From assembly GCF_040361255.1 (NCBI RefSeq), contig NZ_APNG01000006.1, forward strand, positions 124,001 to 188,000: a stretch of DNA of 64,000 nt. Reading direction: 5' to 3'. Position numbers and translations under genes: made by a program. The DNA comes from Salinisphaera sp040361255 (GTDB lineage Bacteria > Pseudomonadota > Gammaproteobacteria > Nevskiales > Salinisphaeraceae). The notes beneath the pieces were generated by a model. That model was given only the letters and a program-made list of their open reading frames with translations, was not told the DNA's origin and ran no database searches. Numbering within the stretch: the first letter of the stretch is position 1; each line of letters begins with the position of its first letter. Of the stretch, positions 44,347-53,443 are shown in pieces.

Positions 44347-46320
44347 CTACGCGACCGCGGGCCGGTAGTTTCTGAAAAACGCCAGGCTGTCGGGGTTGGC
44401 CATGGCGTCGCGGCTCACGGCGTTTTCTTCATCCATGCCGAGCAGCAGCTTCTTGATCGGCAGTTCCATCTTCTTGCCGGTGAGCGTGCGCGGCACGGCC
44501 TCGACCGCCACGATCTCGTCCGGCGTGTGACGTGGTGACAGCTGGCGGCGGATGGCATCCCGAATCTCGGCGCGCAACGTGTCGTCCAGCGATACGCCCT
44601 CGGCCATCACCACGAACAGGGCAAGCCAGGAGGCACGGCCGAGATATTCGAGATCCACGATCAGGCTGTCGCTTATCGCATCGAACTGCCCTTCCACCAC
44701 CGCATAGATCTCGCCCGAGCCCATGCGGACACCGTGGCGGTTGATGGTGGTATCCGAGCGGCCGTAGATCACTGCCCCGCCACGGGGCGTGATGCGTATC
44801 CAGTCGCCGTGGCGCCAGATGCCGGGATAGGTATCGAAATAGCTGCCATGTAGGCGGCTGCCGTCGGTATCGTTCCAGAAATACAGCGGCATCGAGGGCA
44901 TGGGCTGAGTCACCACCAGCTCGCCCACGGCATCGTCGAGCGCCTGGCCGTCATCGTCGAAGGCATAGACAGCAATGCCAAGCCCACGGGCCTGCATTTC
45001 GCCGACCACCACCGGCTTGATCGGACAACTGCCGACAAACGCCGCCGCGATATCGGTGCCGCCACTAATGGCCGCGATCATGACATCGCCCACGGCGTCC
45101 ATGATCCAGCGATAGGCATCGGCCGGCAGGGGCGATCCGGTGGACCCGACGCTCCGCAAATGGTGCAGATCCACGCATTCGCGCGGCACGAGGCCGGCCT
45201 TGCGACAGCCGGTGAAATAGGCCGCCCCGGCGCCGAAAAAGGTCATCTGCGTTTCTTCGGCAAAACGCCAGAGCGTCGCCAGATCCGGATAGCCAGGGTT
45301 GCCGTCGTAGATACATACCGTCGCCCCCACCAGCAGCCCGCCGATCTGCGAGTTCCACATGATCCAGCCGGTGGTAGAAAACCACATGAAGCGATCGTGC
45401 TCGCCCAGATCAAGCTGGAGCGCATGGCCCTTGAGGGTTTCCAGCAGCGCCCCGCCATGACCATGCACGATGGGCTTGGGCATGCCGGTCGTGCCCGAGG
45501 AATAGACCACCCACAACGGATGATCGAAAGCCACCGGCGTAAAGCTCAGCGCGACATCGTGGGCGACCAGCGCATGCCAGTCGTGGGCATTCTCGAAGCG
45601 AGCCTCGGGGTCGAGATAGGGCTGGATAATCAGCTGTTCGAGCGTGGGCAGCGACGCGCGCAGTTCGGCCACGACGGTCCGGCGGTCGTGATCGCGACCG
45701 CCGTAGCGATAGCCGTCGACCGCGATAAGCACTTTCGGCTCGATCTGACGGAATCGGTCGAGCACGCTGTTGCTGCCCATATCCGGCGAGCAGCTCGACC
45801 AGATCGCGCCCAGGCTCGCACAGGCCAGAAAGGCCACGATCGCCTCCGGCAAATTCGGCAGATAGGACACCACCCGATCCCCCGACACCACGCCCATGTC
45901 GCGAAGTGCATGGGCAAACGAGGCCACCTGGCGCTCGAGTTCGGCCCACGACATCGTCTCGAGCCCGCGCAGCTCCGAACGCGACATGATCGCCGGGCGT
46001 TGCGCGGCCTCGCCGTCGCGATGAAAACGAAATGCCTGCTCGGCGAAATTCAGCTGCGCCCCGTCAAACCAGCGCGCGCCCGGCATCACCGACTGGTCGA
46101 GCACCCGCGTATACGGGGCATGCTGGCGTACGTCGAAATACGACCAGATCGAGGCCCAGAAATCCTCGAGATGGTCCACCGACCATTGCCACAGGCTTTC
46201 ATAGTCGTCGAACGTCAGACCGCGCTCGCGCGCCAGCCACTGCATGTAGTCGTACAGACGACTGGCCTGAATGCGCGCATCGCTCGGCTGCCAGATGATC
46301 TCGACCGGCTGTTCGGCCAT
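44347..46320 (-). CDS. aacS: Acetoacetyl-CoA synthetase
   Basis: A 657-residue ANL ligase that converts acetoacetate, ATP and CoA into acetoacetyl-CoA, for ketone-body and polyhydroxybutyrate metabolism. The adenylation motif is VVYSSGTTGMPKPIVHGHGG (near residues 280-299), GRSDTTINRHGVRMGSGEIY marks the hinge, and the catalytic C-terminal Lys lies in LTGKKMELPIKKLL. The N-terminal ACAS_N-like region (FDDYESLWQWSVDHLEDFW) and the length near 650 are characteristic of AacS rather than acetyl-CoA synthetase. ATG with GAGGAG eight bases upstream. It stands alone. Confidence 0.92.
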   Translation of the reverse strand: MAEQPVEIIWQPSDARIQASRLYDYMQWLARERGLTFDDYESLWQWSVDHLEDFWASIWSYFDVRQHAPYTRVLDQSVMPGARWFDGAQLNFAEQAFRFHRDGEAAQRPAIMSRSELRGLETMSWAELERQVASFAHALRDMGVVSGDRVVSYLPNLPEAIVAFLACASLGAIWSSCSPDMGSNSVLDRFRQIEPKVLIAVDGYRYGGRDHDRRTVVAELRASLPTLEQLIIQPYLDPEARFENAHDWHALVAHDVALSFTPVAFDHPLWVVYSSGTTGMPKPIVHGHGGALLETLKGHALQLDLGEHDRFMWFSTTGWIMWNSQIGGLLVGATVCIYDGNPGYPDLATLWRFAEETQMTFFGAGAAYFTGCRKAGLVPRECVDLHHLRSVGSTGSPLPADAYRWIMDAVGDVMIAAISGGTDIAAAFVGSCPIKPVVVGEMQARGLGIAVYAFDDDGQALDDAVGELVVTQPMPSMPLYFWNDTDGSRLHGSYFDTYPGIWRHGDWIRITPRGGAVIYGRSDTTINRHGVRMGSGEIYAVVEGQFDAISDSLIVDLEYLGRASWLALFVVMAEGVSLDDTLRAEIRDAIRRQLSPRHTPDEIVAVEAVPRTLTGKKMELPIKKLLLGMDEENAVSRDAMANPDSLAFFRNYRPAVA

Positions 46321-46478
46321 GGACCGCTCCTCTCAATGTTGTTGTTATCGAAACGCAGCGTATCGAAGCCCCCCCATACGCCCAGATTTTCGTTTTCGCT
46401 TACCCGTATTGCGCCGCCGAGAGCGCTCAGCGTCGGCCGCTTCGGGGTCAGCTGACTTTTGACAGACGCGGCGGGGCG

Positions 46479-47357
46479 CTATTCGGGTATGTAGATACGC
46501 GCTTTGACGTGCTTCAGGTTGGCCACGATCGTGAATGTCATCACGATCAGCAAAGACCAGGAACTCCATTTGCCGATATGCACGACCGACCAGGCGCCGA
46601 GCTGATCGGGGTACTGCCACACGCTGAACAGCGTGCTGATATTTTCCGCCAGCCAGACGAAAAAGCCGATCAATACGAAGGCCACTAGCAACGGCATGCG
46701 CCGTTCGCGATCAAACGGCCGAAATATCACCACAGCGCGGGCGTACAAACCCAGCGCACAGGCGGCGATATACCAGCGGTAATCGCCAATGAAATGGTGG
46801 GTAAAGAAGTTGGCATAGATCGCCAGTGCGATCAGCGCCGCCATCCAGTACGGCGGATGATGCACCACCCGTAATTCCAGCAAGCGCCACGCCTGAATGA
46901 TGTAGCTGCCGACCGCCGCGTACATGAAACCGGAAAACAGCGGCACGCCGAGCAGCTTGCTATAGCCAAAATCCGGATAGGCCCAGGAGCCGATGCTTTC
47001 GGACGTTTTGAACGCCTCCAGCGCGAAGCCGAGTACGTGAAACAACAAGATCGCCTTGAATTCGTCCCAGGTTTCGAGGCGCGCCCAGAGCATCCAGGCC
47101 TGAATCGCCAGCGCGATCAATAGCAGCAGATCGTAGCGCGGTAGACCGAGCACACCAGCCCGCGGCACCAGGAATATTGCCGCGAAGAACAGGCCCGCGA
47201 ATAGACAGGCACGCGCTTCCTTGACGCCGAAATAGACGAACTCGACCACAAATCGCGCCACGCCCGACAACCCGCGCCATGCCTTGGGCGCCAACAGGTG
47301 ATCGTCGAGCCGGCGAAGCCCGAATGCCGGCGCGCTTGCGGTAGACCTGTTCGTCAT
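46479..47357 (-). CDS. DUF817 integral membrane protein
   Basis: A 292-residue polytopic membrane protein of the DUF817 family, with about eight TM segments. Family-type stretches are FKTSESIGSWAYPDFGYSKL and VPLFSGFMYAAVGSYIIQAW, and the His-rich NFFTHHFIGDYRWY. No function is established for the family. The last residues are KHVKARIYIPE. It lies downstream (leftward) of a second membrane protein gene with 112 bases between, so co-transcription is possible. The 158-base gap toward the acetoacetyl-CoA synthetase gene holds CGGGGTCAGCTGAC (46442-46455). Confidence 0.85.
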   Translation of the reverse strand: MTNRSTASAPAFGLRRLDDHLLAPKAWRGLSGVARFVVEFVYFGVKEARACLFAGLFFAAIFLVPRAGVLGLPRYDLLLLIALAIQAWMLWARLETWDEFKAILLFHVLGFALEAFKTSESIGSWAYPDFGYSKLLGVPLFSGFMYAAVGSYIIQAWRLLELRVVHHPPYWMAALIALAIYANFFTHHFIGDYRWYIAACALGLYARAVVIFRPFDRERRMPLLVAFVLIGFFVWLAENISTLFSVWQYPDQLGAWSVVHIGKWSSWSLLIVMTFTIVANLKHVKARIYIPE

Positions 47358-47469
47358 CGCCGAAGCTTAGCAAGCGCCATCGATAGGCGGCGCGTTATCC
47401 AGGCGACGGGCAAATAGCTCATCACGCTTTGCAGCAATCAACCCGCCCCTGCGTCGTTGAAAACAAGGC

Positions 47470-48321
47470 CTACGCTTTGCCAGCGAGCCGTTCACCGTAG
47501 CTGCTGGGCCTGAAGTTCGGGTCCAGTCGCTTACGCACGGCCAAGTAGAGCTTGTTGATGAGGTAACAGCCCAGCGCGACGATCGCGAAATCGGCGAGTA
47601 TCGCCAGGAACAGGACCATGAAACCCGTTTGCAGCCATTTGTCGGTCGGGAAAAAATATAGATACCCCAACGCCCCGATGACAATGCAGCTAATCGTACC
47701 CGCGAACATGCTTATGCTCTCGCGAATCAAGTAGTACCGACCATGCCGATTAAACACGGTATCGATATCAATATAATCGGCGAGATAAAGAACGACCGCT
47801 TCCTTGTTCGTGTCAACACTTTCGCCGCCCGCTTTCTGCTTCGAGCGGGTTTCGATAAAAATGACGTCCAACTCGGTTTCGCGATACCCGTTTTTCTCGG
47901 TCGCCACAAAAGAAAGCAACGACGTGAAAGGCGGCAACCAGAGCGTGACGTCTCCGACGAAGAACTCTTCTGCTCGTGAATTCTTGACGCGATGCGTGAT
48001 GTAGGTGACGGGACCTTTCACCGTGCACACCGTATTGCCCAGGACCGCACGCTTGCGAAGCCCCTGATTACCAATCCCGCGGCCGGCGTAAAGAGTCAGA
48101 CCAACGGTCGGTATGCCCACAAACAATATGGCCAGAATTGCTCCGCGACTCAGCCCGAACGGTAGCGCCGCGATCAGTAGACACCCCAGGCCCAGGAGAA
48201 AGCCGCCAATCAGAACATAAGCACGAAGCTGGAGATTTTTGAGCACCAATACCTGCTTCGCATATGCCTGTTCATTCGCCGTGATCTGCCGCTCACCCTG
48301 AACAGTGACGCGCGCGTTCAT
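47470..48321 (-). CDS. Membrane protein of unknown function, four TM segments
   Basis: A 283-residue protein, not assigned to a family. TM pairs are at about residues 32-53/60-78 and 200-220/230-255, with a soluble domain of about 120 residues between that is beta-rich (GPVTYITHRVKNSRAEEFFV). The N-terminus is cytoplasmic. I chose ATG at 48321 because AAAGGA lies six bases upstream; an ATG six codons earlier lacks such a site. The soluble loop might face the periplasm. The gene has slightly lower GC than its neighbours and lies next to the AT-rich 48.5-50.6 kb insert. Confidence 0.7.
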   Translation of the reverse strand: MNARVTVQGERQITANEQAYAKQVLVLKNLQLRAYVLIGGFLLGLGCLLIAALPFGLSRGAILAILFVGIPTVGLTLYAGRGIGNQGLRKRAVLGNTVCTVKGPVTYITHRVKNSRAEEFFVGDVTLWLPPFTSLLSFVATEKNGYRETELDVIFIETRSKQKAGGESVDTNKEAVVLYLADYIDIDTVFNRHGRYYLIRESISMFAGTISCIVIGALGYLYFFPTDKWLQTGFMVLFLAILADFAIVALGCYLINKLYLAVRKRLDPNFRPSSYGERLAGKA

Positions 48322-48557
48322 ATCGATCCTTTCAATCAACGGTTATCGGGTTGGCGGGTAGAATATTGCCATGGCTTCGGTATTGAAGTCCGCGAAACCT
48401 ATCGCCGCAGGGTGGCTGCGCGATGGGTGACGACCGCTTTGTGCCAGCGCGATATCACGTGGAATTCAAGCGCCCCACCTGCGCTAATTAATTTAAAACT
48501 CGTAGTCTTAGATGCCCCAGACCGGGCAATTCTCGGTGAGAGGCTAGCTAAGTTCTA

Positions 48558-50201
48558 TCAAGCGCCTGCTAGACGTCCGACTATTCTGTTAATGACCATT
48601 GATATCGTGCTGTAAGGCGCCTGAAAAAACTCGCGCCTTGGGTTAATACGGTACTGCTCAAGTTCTTGGTGACACAGCGATTCGGCTAATGCGCAATCCG
48701 GCACGTTCCACTCCTCCACCACCAAGAATACATCTGGTGAACTCGTCGTTCTAGACAACTCAGATGAACGTTTTTCCGAATTGCGTCGAGTTAGCCCGAC
48801 CTTGAAGATATTCTTCGCGTGTGCGGCCGACCTCATCACATATATGATTCCTGGATCATCACCAACAGTGGCTAATTCTTCACTACGAGTTACCGTTACA
48901 CCACCACTCGGTTCAGCTACCCAGCTCAACACCTTTTCCACCCATGTACGCCCGTGTATTGGTCTTCCGCCCTTATCCCGGCCAACTTCATGGATACCTA
49001 GTTTTTTCCAATAGCCCGATTTCTGCAGCACTAATCCCGGCGTAGCGATTGAACGCGACCTAGGAGGAAATACCTTGTCAAGAGCTATCGTGGCAACTGA
49101 GCGGGCTACTATTTTGAATTGCGGAGAACACAATTTTTCGACCTTTCGAAAACTTGACTTATTTCTATTTTCACCGAATTTTGTTTTATGACGCTCAAGA
49201 CATATATCATCGTCATGGGCCGAAAAAAAATCCGGCAAATATAGAAGTATCTTACTCACCTCGAGAAGAGGACTGAATTCAATCAAACGCTCAGTGGAGC
49301 GTTCAAATTGACGCTCAAGCTCCGGCGAGATGAACTCTCCATTTAAGCTTGTATAGCAATCGGCATCGTCGGTAATACCAATATATGACCGTCCAGCATC
49401 TTGATAAACATATCGAGCATCGACTGTGGCGGTAGACAAATCAAACCGCGTAAGAAAGATAGTCCTCCATAACTGCACCTCTTCGCTGACAGGCTCAGCT
49501 CTAACCTTAAGGTCTTGATTTGGTATTATATGAGCTCTGTGAGAAAAAGTTCTTTCCGAGGCCGATAACTCTCGCAAGCGACTGCTTTCTGCGGCTAGAT
49601 CACAATGTTGGCCGGCCAGCATCATTATGCTGATTTCATCACCGTACCTGACTAAAGACGCGCCCATAATAGAATAATCTTTGCCCGACCTAGATGAAAA
49701 CTTATTCTCGCAAGGGTCACCGAGGGCGTTATAAGAATAGATGACACCCTCTTCTGTCGACGATTTTATATTAGAGCATTTAGATTCAAATGACTCTTTA
49801 GTAACGAAGTCTAAAAAATCATCGAAATTAAATATATGATCTTTTTCTTCAAGAATTTTAAATACGGATAAAGATGGTATAAATCTATTAAATGCCTCTA
49901 ATACGTTAAATGATCCAGGCATATCTCGAAGGGAATACCGCAGCACCCTAGAATTGTATTCACCATGATACTCACGAAGAAGACTATCCATTAGCAGCCC
50001 GGCACCGGTACTCTGCTGAAGTTCAAATAAAGCGATAGCTTTCTCAAATCGCTTCTTGATCTTTTTCTTGTGAGCCGGGTCCCTGTTCAGTCGCTCAAGT
50101 TGTCTTTCAAAGTAGGGGCGCTGAGGCGAATCTTGAGCTGGAGCTGCCCAAAAAGCTATTTCACTTAACCTGCTGCTGCGATGGGAGTCAGATTTGCTCA
50201 T
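48558..50201 (-). CDS. Large AT-rich gene, C-terminal GIY-YIG/T5orf172-like nuclease domain
   Basis: A 547-residue protein. The last 100 residues read GIIYVMRSAAHAKNIFKVGL, then TRRNSEKRSSELSRTTSSPD, which matches the GIY-YIG-type T5orf172/MUG113 pattern (Y-V...KVGLT...R...LS) found in phage and mobile-element proteins. The remaining 440 residues match nothing I know; they include a charged Lys/Arg-rich coil near residues 25-55. AT-rich codons mark it as acquired; the AT-rich tract spans about 48480-50630. ATG at 50201 has no clear ribosome site. It could be a defence, restriction-like or selfish element protein. Function is not established. Confidence 0.7.
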   Translation of the reverse strand: MSKSDSHRSSRLSEIAFWAAPAQDSPQRPYFERQLERLNRDPAHKKKIKKRFEKAIALFELQQSTGAGLLMDSLLREYHGEYNSRVLRYSLRDMPGSFNVLEAFNRFIPSLSVFKILEEKDHIFNFDDFLDFVTKESFESKCSNIKSSTEEGVIYSYNALGDPCENKFSSRSGKDYSIMGASLVRYGDEISIMMLAGQHCDLAAESSRLRELSASERTFSHRAHIIPNQDLKVRAEPVSEEVQLWRTIFLTRFDLSTATVDARYVYQDAGRSYIGITDDADCYTSLNGEFISPELERQFERSTERLIEFSPLLEVSKILLYLPDFFSAHDDDICLERHKTKFGENRNKSSFRKVEKLCSPQFKIVARSVATIALDKVFPPRSRSIATPGLVLQKSGYWKKLGIHEVGRDKGGRPIHGRTWVEKVLSWVAEPSGGVTVTRSEELATVGDDPGIIYVMRSAAHAKNIFKVGLTRRNSEKRSSELSRTTSSPDVFLVVEEWNVPDCALAESLCHQELEQYRINPRREFFQAPYSTISMVINRIVGRLAGA

Positions 50202-50637
50202 AAGACTGTGGTTAGTTCTTCCAAGCGAGAGCCGATACTGAGTTACGAGGGTACTTTCAACCTCAGATATCCATTTAGGTTACCCCCCGGAAAGGCCTTT
50301 CGCGAGCCCAAACGGCCTTCACCCCCCCCCCCTTCCAGCTTGCCCGCTATGCGTACGACCGTCACCCCTAGCTAATCTTGGTGCCGACTCCTTCGTCGGA
50401 ACATACCGGCAGCAAACCTAGGCCGTGAAACGGGTGGGTGAACCGCTTATGCCTGACTATGCGCGGAGCTTTCCAAGGTAGCCTACTGACCGCACAACTA
50501 GAAGTCGGATGGTGAACCGCGAGAACGGTCACTGTTTCGCCGCAAGGGATTTCTAACAGACGACATGCCCGGCGCTACCGAAGCTGATTACGAGCTCGAG
50601 CAGTAAAGACGTTTCTTAGAACGCCGGGCCAAACGCC
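50202..50637. other. Gene-free 436-base stretch with a C-homopolymer
   Basis: No coding region is supported. It contains an 11-base C run (50322-50332) after ACGGCCTTCA and a mixed-composition tail that ends at the DUF971 gene. It probably holds the promoter of the AT-rich gene on its left and scar sequence from the insertion. C runs of this length are prone to slippage. The end of the AT-rich tract, by eye, is near 50630. Confidence 0.4.
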
Positions 50638-50997
50638 CTAGTGCCAGAGCTTATCCCTTGAAGCTTCGGCGTCTTCCAGGCGCTTGAGGTAGTCGTTCCA
50701 GTTGTCTTCGTACTGGTCGCCCAGCTCGCGCAGTGTTTGCCAGGAGAAAATGCCGGTGTTGTGGCCGTCGTCGAAGTTGAGCTGAATGGCGTAGTTGCCG
50801 ACCGGCTCTATGGAGGTCACGCCCACGTCTCGCTTGCCGGTGACCAGCTGCATGGGGCCGCCGTGGCCGCGGACTTCGGCAGACGGCGAGTACACGCGCA
50901 GGTATTCCAGCGGCAGCTTGTAGTTGGCGCCGTCGGGGTATTCGACTTCGAGCACCTTGGATTTCTGGTGCAGGGTAATGTCTGTCGGGGCGTCCAT
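50638..50997 (-). CDS. DUF971 / GBBH-like N-terminal domain protein
   Basis: A 119-residue protein made of a single DUF971 (PF06155, gamma-butyrobetaine hydroxylase-like N-terminal) domain. Conserved elements include LEVEYPDGANYKLPLEYLRV and YAIQLNFDDGHNTGIFSW followed by LREL. In related genomes such small proteins sit beside hslUV and may have a role in iron-sulfur or metal-dependent processes; the function is not settled. Here it follows hslU on the same strand, 345 bases downstream with a terminator between, so it is a separate unit. ATG at 50997. Confidence 0.87.
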   Translation of the reverse strand: MDAPTDITLHQKSKVLEVEYPDGANYKLPLEYLRVYSPSAEVRGHGGPMQLVTGKRDVGVTSIEPVGNYAIQLNFDDGHNTGIFSWQTLRELGDQYEDNWNDYLKRLEDAEASRDKLWH

Positions 50998-51043
50998 GGG
51001 TCACCTTCGTTTCGTTGAAGCTTTCGGGCGCGTTCTTTGGGCG

Positions 51044-51250
51044 GTCCGCGAATGAACGCAAATTAACGCGAATGGGAGACGTCGTGACAGCATCATCTCG
51101 TTCGGCGGCGCACCGCGGCTGGCGCGCCTTCGTCTGCGCTATCCGCGAATCTACGCCATTTAATCCAATTTCAAGCAGCGGTTGAATGGACGACGCTGTC
51201 GCTCCCGCAAGAGTCCGCGCTGGCTGTCTCATTTGCGTTCATTTGCGGAC
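51044..51250. repeat. Inverted-repeat element in the hslU/DUF971 gap
   Basis: GTCCGCGAATGAACGCAAAT (51044-51063) is repeated in inverted form as ATTTGCGTTCATTTGCGGAC (51231-51250); 19 of 20 bases pair. A related piece, ATCCGCGAATCTACGCC, lies between (51143-51159). The 207-base unit has no coding and is of the kind of small interspersed palindromic element seen in several Gammaproteobacteria. It lies in the non-coding 345 bases between hslU and the DUF971 gene. Confidence 0.6.
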
Positions 51251-51270
51251 GATCCTTTTCACGAACGAAC

Positions 51271-51305
51271 AAAAAAGCCGGGACAGGATAAACCCGCCCC
51301 GGCTT
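51271..51305 (-). terminator. Rho-independent terminator of hslVU
   Basis: On the minus strand AAGCCGGG pairs with CCCGGCTT (plus-strand arms 51298-51305 and 51275-51282) and is followed by a T6 run (plus 51271-51276). It lies 38 bases past the hslU stop. Confidence 0.88.
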
Positions 51306-51342
51306 CGCAGACACGGATTGTGTCTGATGGCCAGCCTGTCCG

Positions 51343-52755
51343 CTACAGAATATAGCGCGACAGATCTTCGTCTGCGGCCAGATCCTTGAGCTTGGAGTCG
51401 ACGTACTCGGCATCGACCTTGAGCGTTTCACCGGCCTTGTCCGGGCCTTCGAAGGAGATTTCCTCCATCAGCCGTTCCATGACGGTATGCAGGCGACGGG
51501 CGCCGATGTTTTCCGTGCCTTCGTTGACCTTGAAGGCCATTTCGGCGATCCGGTGCACGCCGTCGTCGGTGAACTCGATGGTCACGCCTTCGGTGTTCAT
51601 CAACGCGCCGTACTGTTCGGTGAGCGAGCAGTGCGGCTCGGTAAGGATGCGCACGAAGTCTTCGGCCTTGAGCGCGTCGAGTTCGACCCGGATGGGCAGA
51701 CGGCCCTGCAGCTCGGGAATCAGGTCCGAGGGCTTGGCCACATGGAAGGCGCCCGAGGCGATGAACAGGATATGGTCGGTCTTGACCATGCCGTACTTCG
51801 TGGACACGGTCGAGCCTTCCACCAGCGGCAGCAGGTCGCGCTGTACGCCTTCGCGGGAGACATCGCCGCCCGAGCCGCCGCCGGCGTCGGAGCGTTTGCA
51901 GACCTTGTCGATCTCGTCGATGAAGACGATGCCCGAGTTTTCCACCTGGTCGATGGCCTGGGTCTTGATCTGCTCTTCGTCGACGAGTTTGGCGGCTTCT
52001 TCATCCACGATCTGGCGATAGGCATCGCCGATCTTGATCTTCTTGCGCTTGGTCTTGTCGCCCTTCATGTTCTGGAACATGGACTGGAGCTGGTTGGTCA
52101 TCTCCTCCATGCCCGGGGGCGCCATGATCTCGAAGCTCTGGCCGCCCTGCTGCAGCTCCAGCTCGATTTCCTTGTCGTCGAGCTTGCCTTCACGCAGGCG
52201 CTTGCGAAACACCTGCCGGGTGGCGCTGGATTCGACCGCCTTCTGGTCGGATTCGCCGGCTTCGTCCCAGGTAGTGGGCTTGGGCAGCAGCGCGTCGAGA
52301 ATGCGTTCCTCGGCGGCGTCCTCGGCCTTGATGCGCACCGCCTTCTTGGCGGCTTCGCGGGTCATCTTGATGGCCACTTCCACCAGATCGCGGATGATGG
52401 AATCGACTTCCTTGCCGACATAGCCCACTTCCGTGAACTTGGTCGCCTCGATCTTGGTGAACGGCGCATTGGCGAGCTTGGCCAGGCGCCGGGCGATTTC
52501 GGTCTTGCCCACACCCGTGGGGCCGATCATGAGGATGTTCTTGGGCGTGATTTCGCCGCGGATGGATTCATCCAACTGCATGCGCCGCCAGCGGTTGCGC
52601 AGCGCGATGGCGACCGAGCGCTTGGCTTCGCCCTGGCCGATGATGTGGCGGTCGAGTTCGGCCACGATCTCGCGCGGCGTCATTTCGTGGCGCGGCAGCA
52701 CGGCGGTTTGTTCGCGGCTGTCGTCGGCCATGGTCTCGGAGGCTGTATCAGACAT
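51343..52755 (-). CDS. hslU: HslU, ATPase subunit of the HslVU protease
   Basis: A 470-residue AAA+ unfoldase that unfolds substrates and feeds them to HslV. It has Walker A GPTGVGKTE, Walker B IVFIDEID, the HslU I domain between them (about residues 130-270), the arginine-bearing second region, and the C-terminal LSRYIL that docks into HslV. The N-terminal 25 residues before MTPREIVAELDRHIIGQ are a longer, acidic tail than usual. ATG at 52755 overlaps the hslV stop by eight bases (ATGTCTGA), the common hslVU coupling. A terminator follows. Confidence 0.96.
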   Translation of the reverse strand: MSDTASETMADDSREQTAVLPRHEMTPREIVAELDRHIIGQGEAKRSVAIALRNRWRRMQLDESIRGEITPKNILMIGPTGVGKTEIARRLAKLANAPFTKIEATKFTEVGYVGKEVDSIIRDLVEVAIKMTREAAKKAVRIKAEDAAEERILDALLPKPTTWDEAGESDQKAVESSATRQVFRKRLREGKLDDKEIELELQQGGQSFEIMAPPGMEEMTNQLQSMFQNMKGDKTKRKKIKIGDAYRQIVDEEAAKLVDEEQIKTQAIDQVENSGIVFIDEIDKVCKRSDAGGGSGGDVSREGVQRDLLPLVEGSTVSTKYGMVKTDHILFIASGAFHVAKPSDLIPELQGRLPIRVELDALKAEDFVRILTEPHCSLTEQYGALMNTEGVTIEFTDDGVHRIAEMAFKVNEGTENIGARRLHTVMERLMEEISFEGPDKAGETLKVDAEYVDSKLKDLAADEDLSRYIL

Positions 52756-53290
52756 TGTCCAGCACCTCGACGGTGATGTGGTGATTGGTATAGATGCAGG
52801 TGTCGGCTGCGATATGCATGGCCTTTTCGGCGATGGTGGGGGCATCCATATCGGTGTTTTCCACCAGCGCGCGCCCGGCCGCCTGGGCATAGGAGCCGCC
52901 GGAGCCGATCGCCATGCAGGCGAATTCCGGCTCCATGACGTCGCCATTGCCGGAAATCATCAGCGTGGCGGTTTCATCGGCCACCAGCAACAGCGCTTCC
53001 AGACGCCGCAGGGCGCGATCGGTGCGCCAGTCCTTGGCCATTTCGACCGCGGCTTTTACCAGCTGGCCGCCATGTTCCTGCAGCTTGCCTTCGAAACGCT
53101 CGAACAGCGTGAAGGCATCGGCCGTGCCGCCTGCAAAGCCGGCGAGCACCTTGTCGTTATAGAGCCGGCGCACCTTGCGCGCATTGCCCTTGAACATGGT
53201 GTCGCCCATGGAAACCTGGCCGTCGCCGGCCAGGGCCACCTTGCCGTTGTGGCGCACGGCAAGAATTGTTGTGCCGTCGAATTGTTTCAA
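52748..53290 (-). CDS. hslV: HslV, proteolytic subunit of the HslVU protease
   Basis: A 180-residue proteasome-beta-like protease. The N-terminus is MKQFDGTTILAVRHNGKVAL; the active Thr is expected to be exposed by removal of a six-residue propeptide before TTIL. Other family pieces are AGDGQVSMGDTMFKGNARKV and AGFAGGTADAFTL. The start codon is TTG at 53290, supported by an AAGGAG site six bases upstream; no ATG fits. Directly upstream lies a heat-shock-type promoter. Translationally coupled to hslU. Confidence 0.96.
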   Translation of the reverse strand: MKQFDGTTILAVRHNGKVALAGDGQVSMGDTMFKGNARKVRRLYNDKVLAGFAGGTADAFTLFERFEGKLQEHGGQLVKAAVEMAKDWRTDRALRRLEALLLVADETATLMISGNGDVMEPEFACMAIGSGGSYAQAAGRALVENTDMDAPTIAEKAMHIAADTCIYTNHHITVEVLDNV

Positions 53291-53330
53291 GAGGTGCTCC
53301 TTCGACCTTCATTGACGTCGGTCTGGTTCG

Positions 53331-53359
53331 AGTTGGGGCCATGCACAACACGATTCAAG
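53331..53359 (-). promoter_or_regulatory. Sigma-32 (heat-shock) type promoter of hslVU
   Basis: On the minus strand CTTGAAT (plus 53353-53359), a 14-base spacer and CCCCAACT (plus 53331-53338) closely match the RpoH consensus CTTGAAA / CCCCATnT, with a mismatch in each box. It lies 40 bases before the hslV TTG start, where HslVU operons are known to be heat-shock controlled. Confidence 0.7.
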
Positions 53360-53443
53360 CAACCGTTTTCTGCGGCTGTTCGGTCGCCGTTCAGCTTGAC
53401 GTCAAACCGCGGCTGCGCGCGCTTGCGCCCGATATCGCCAACG

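Noticed and set aside
48412..48615. 67-codon open frame on the plus strand at the island edge
   Set aside because: It straddles the composition change and overlaps the end of the AT-rich gene; no ribosome site or motif.
50202..50637. Possible RNA gene or riboswitch before the DUF971 gene
   Set aside because: No tRNA arms, no convincing long stems, and the nearest gene on the right is transcribed toward this stretch.
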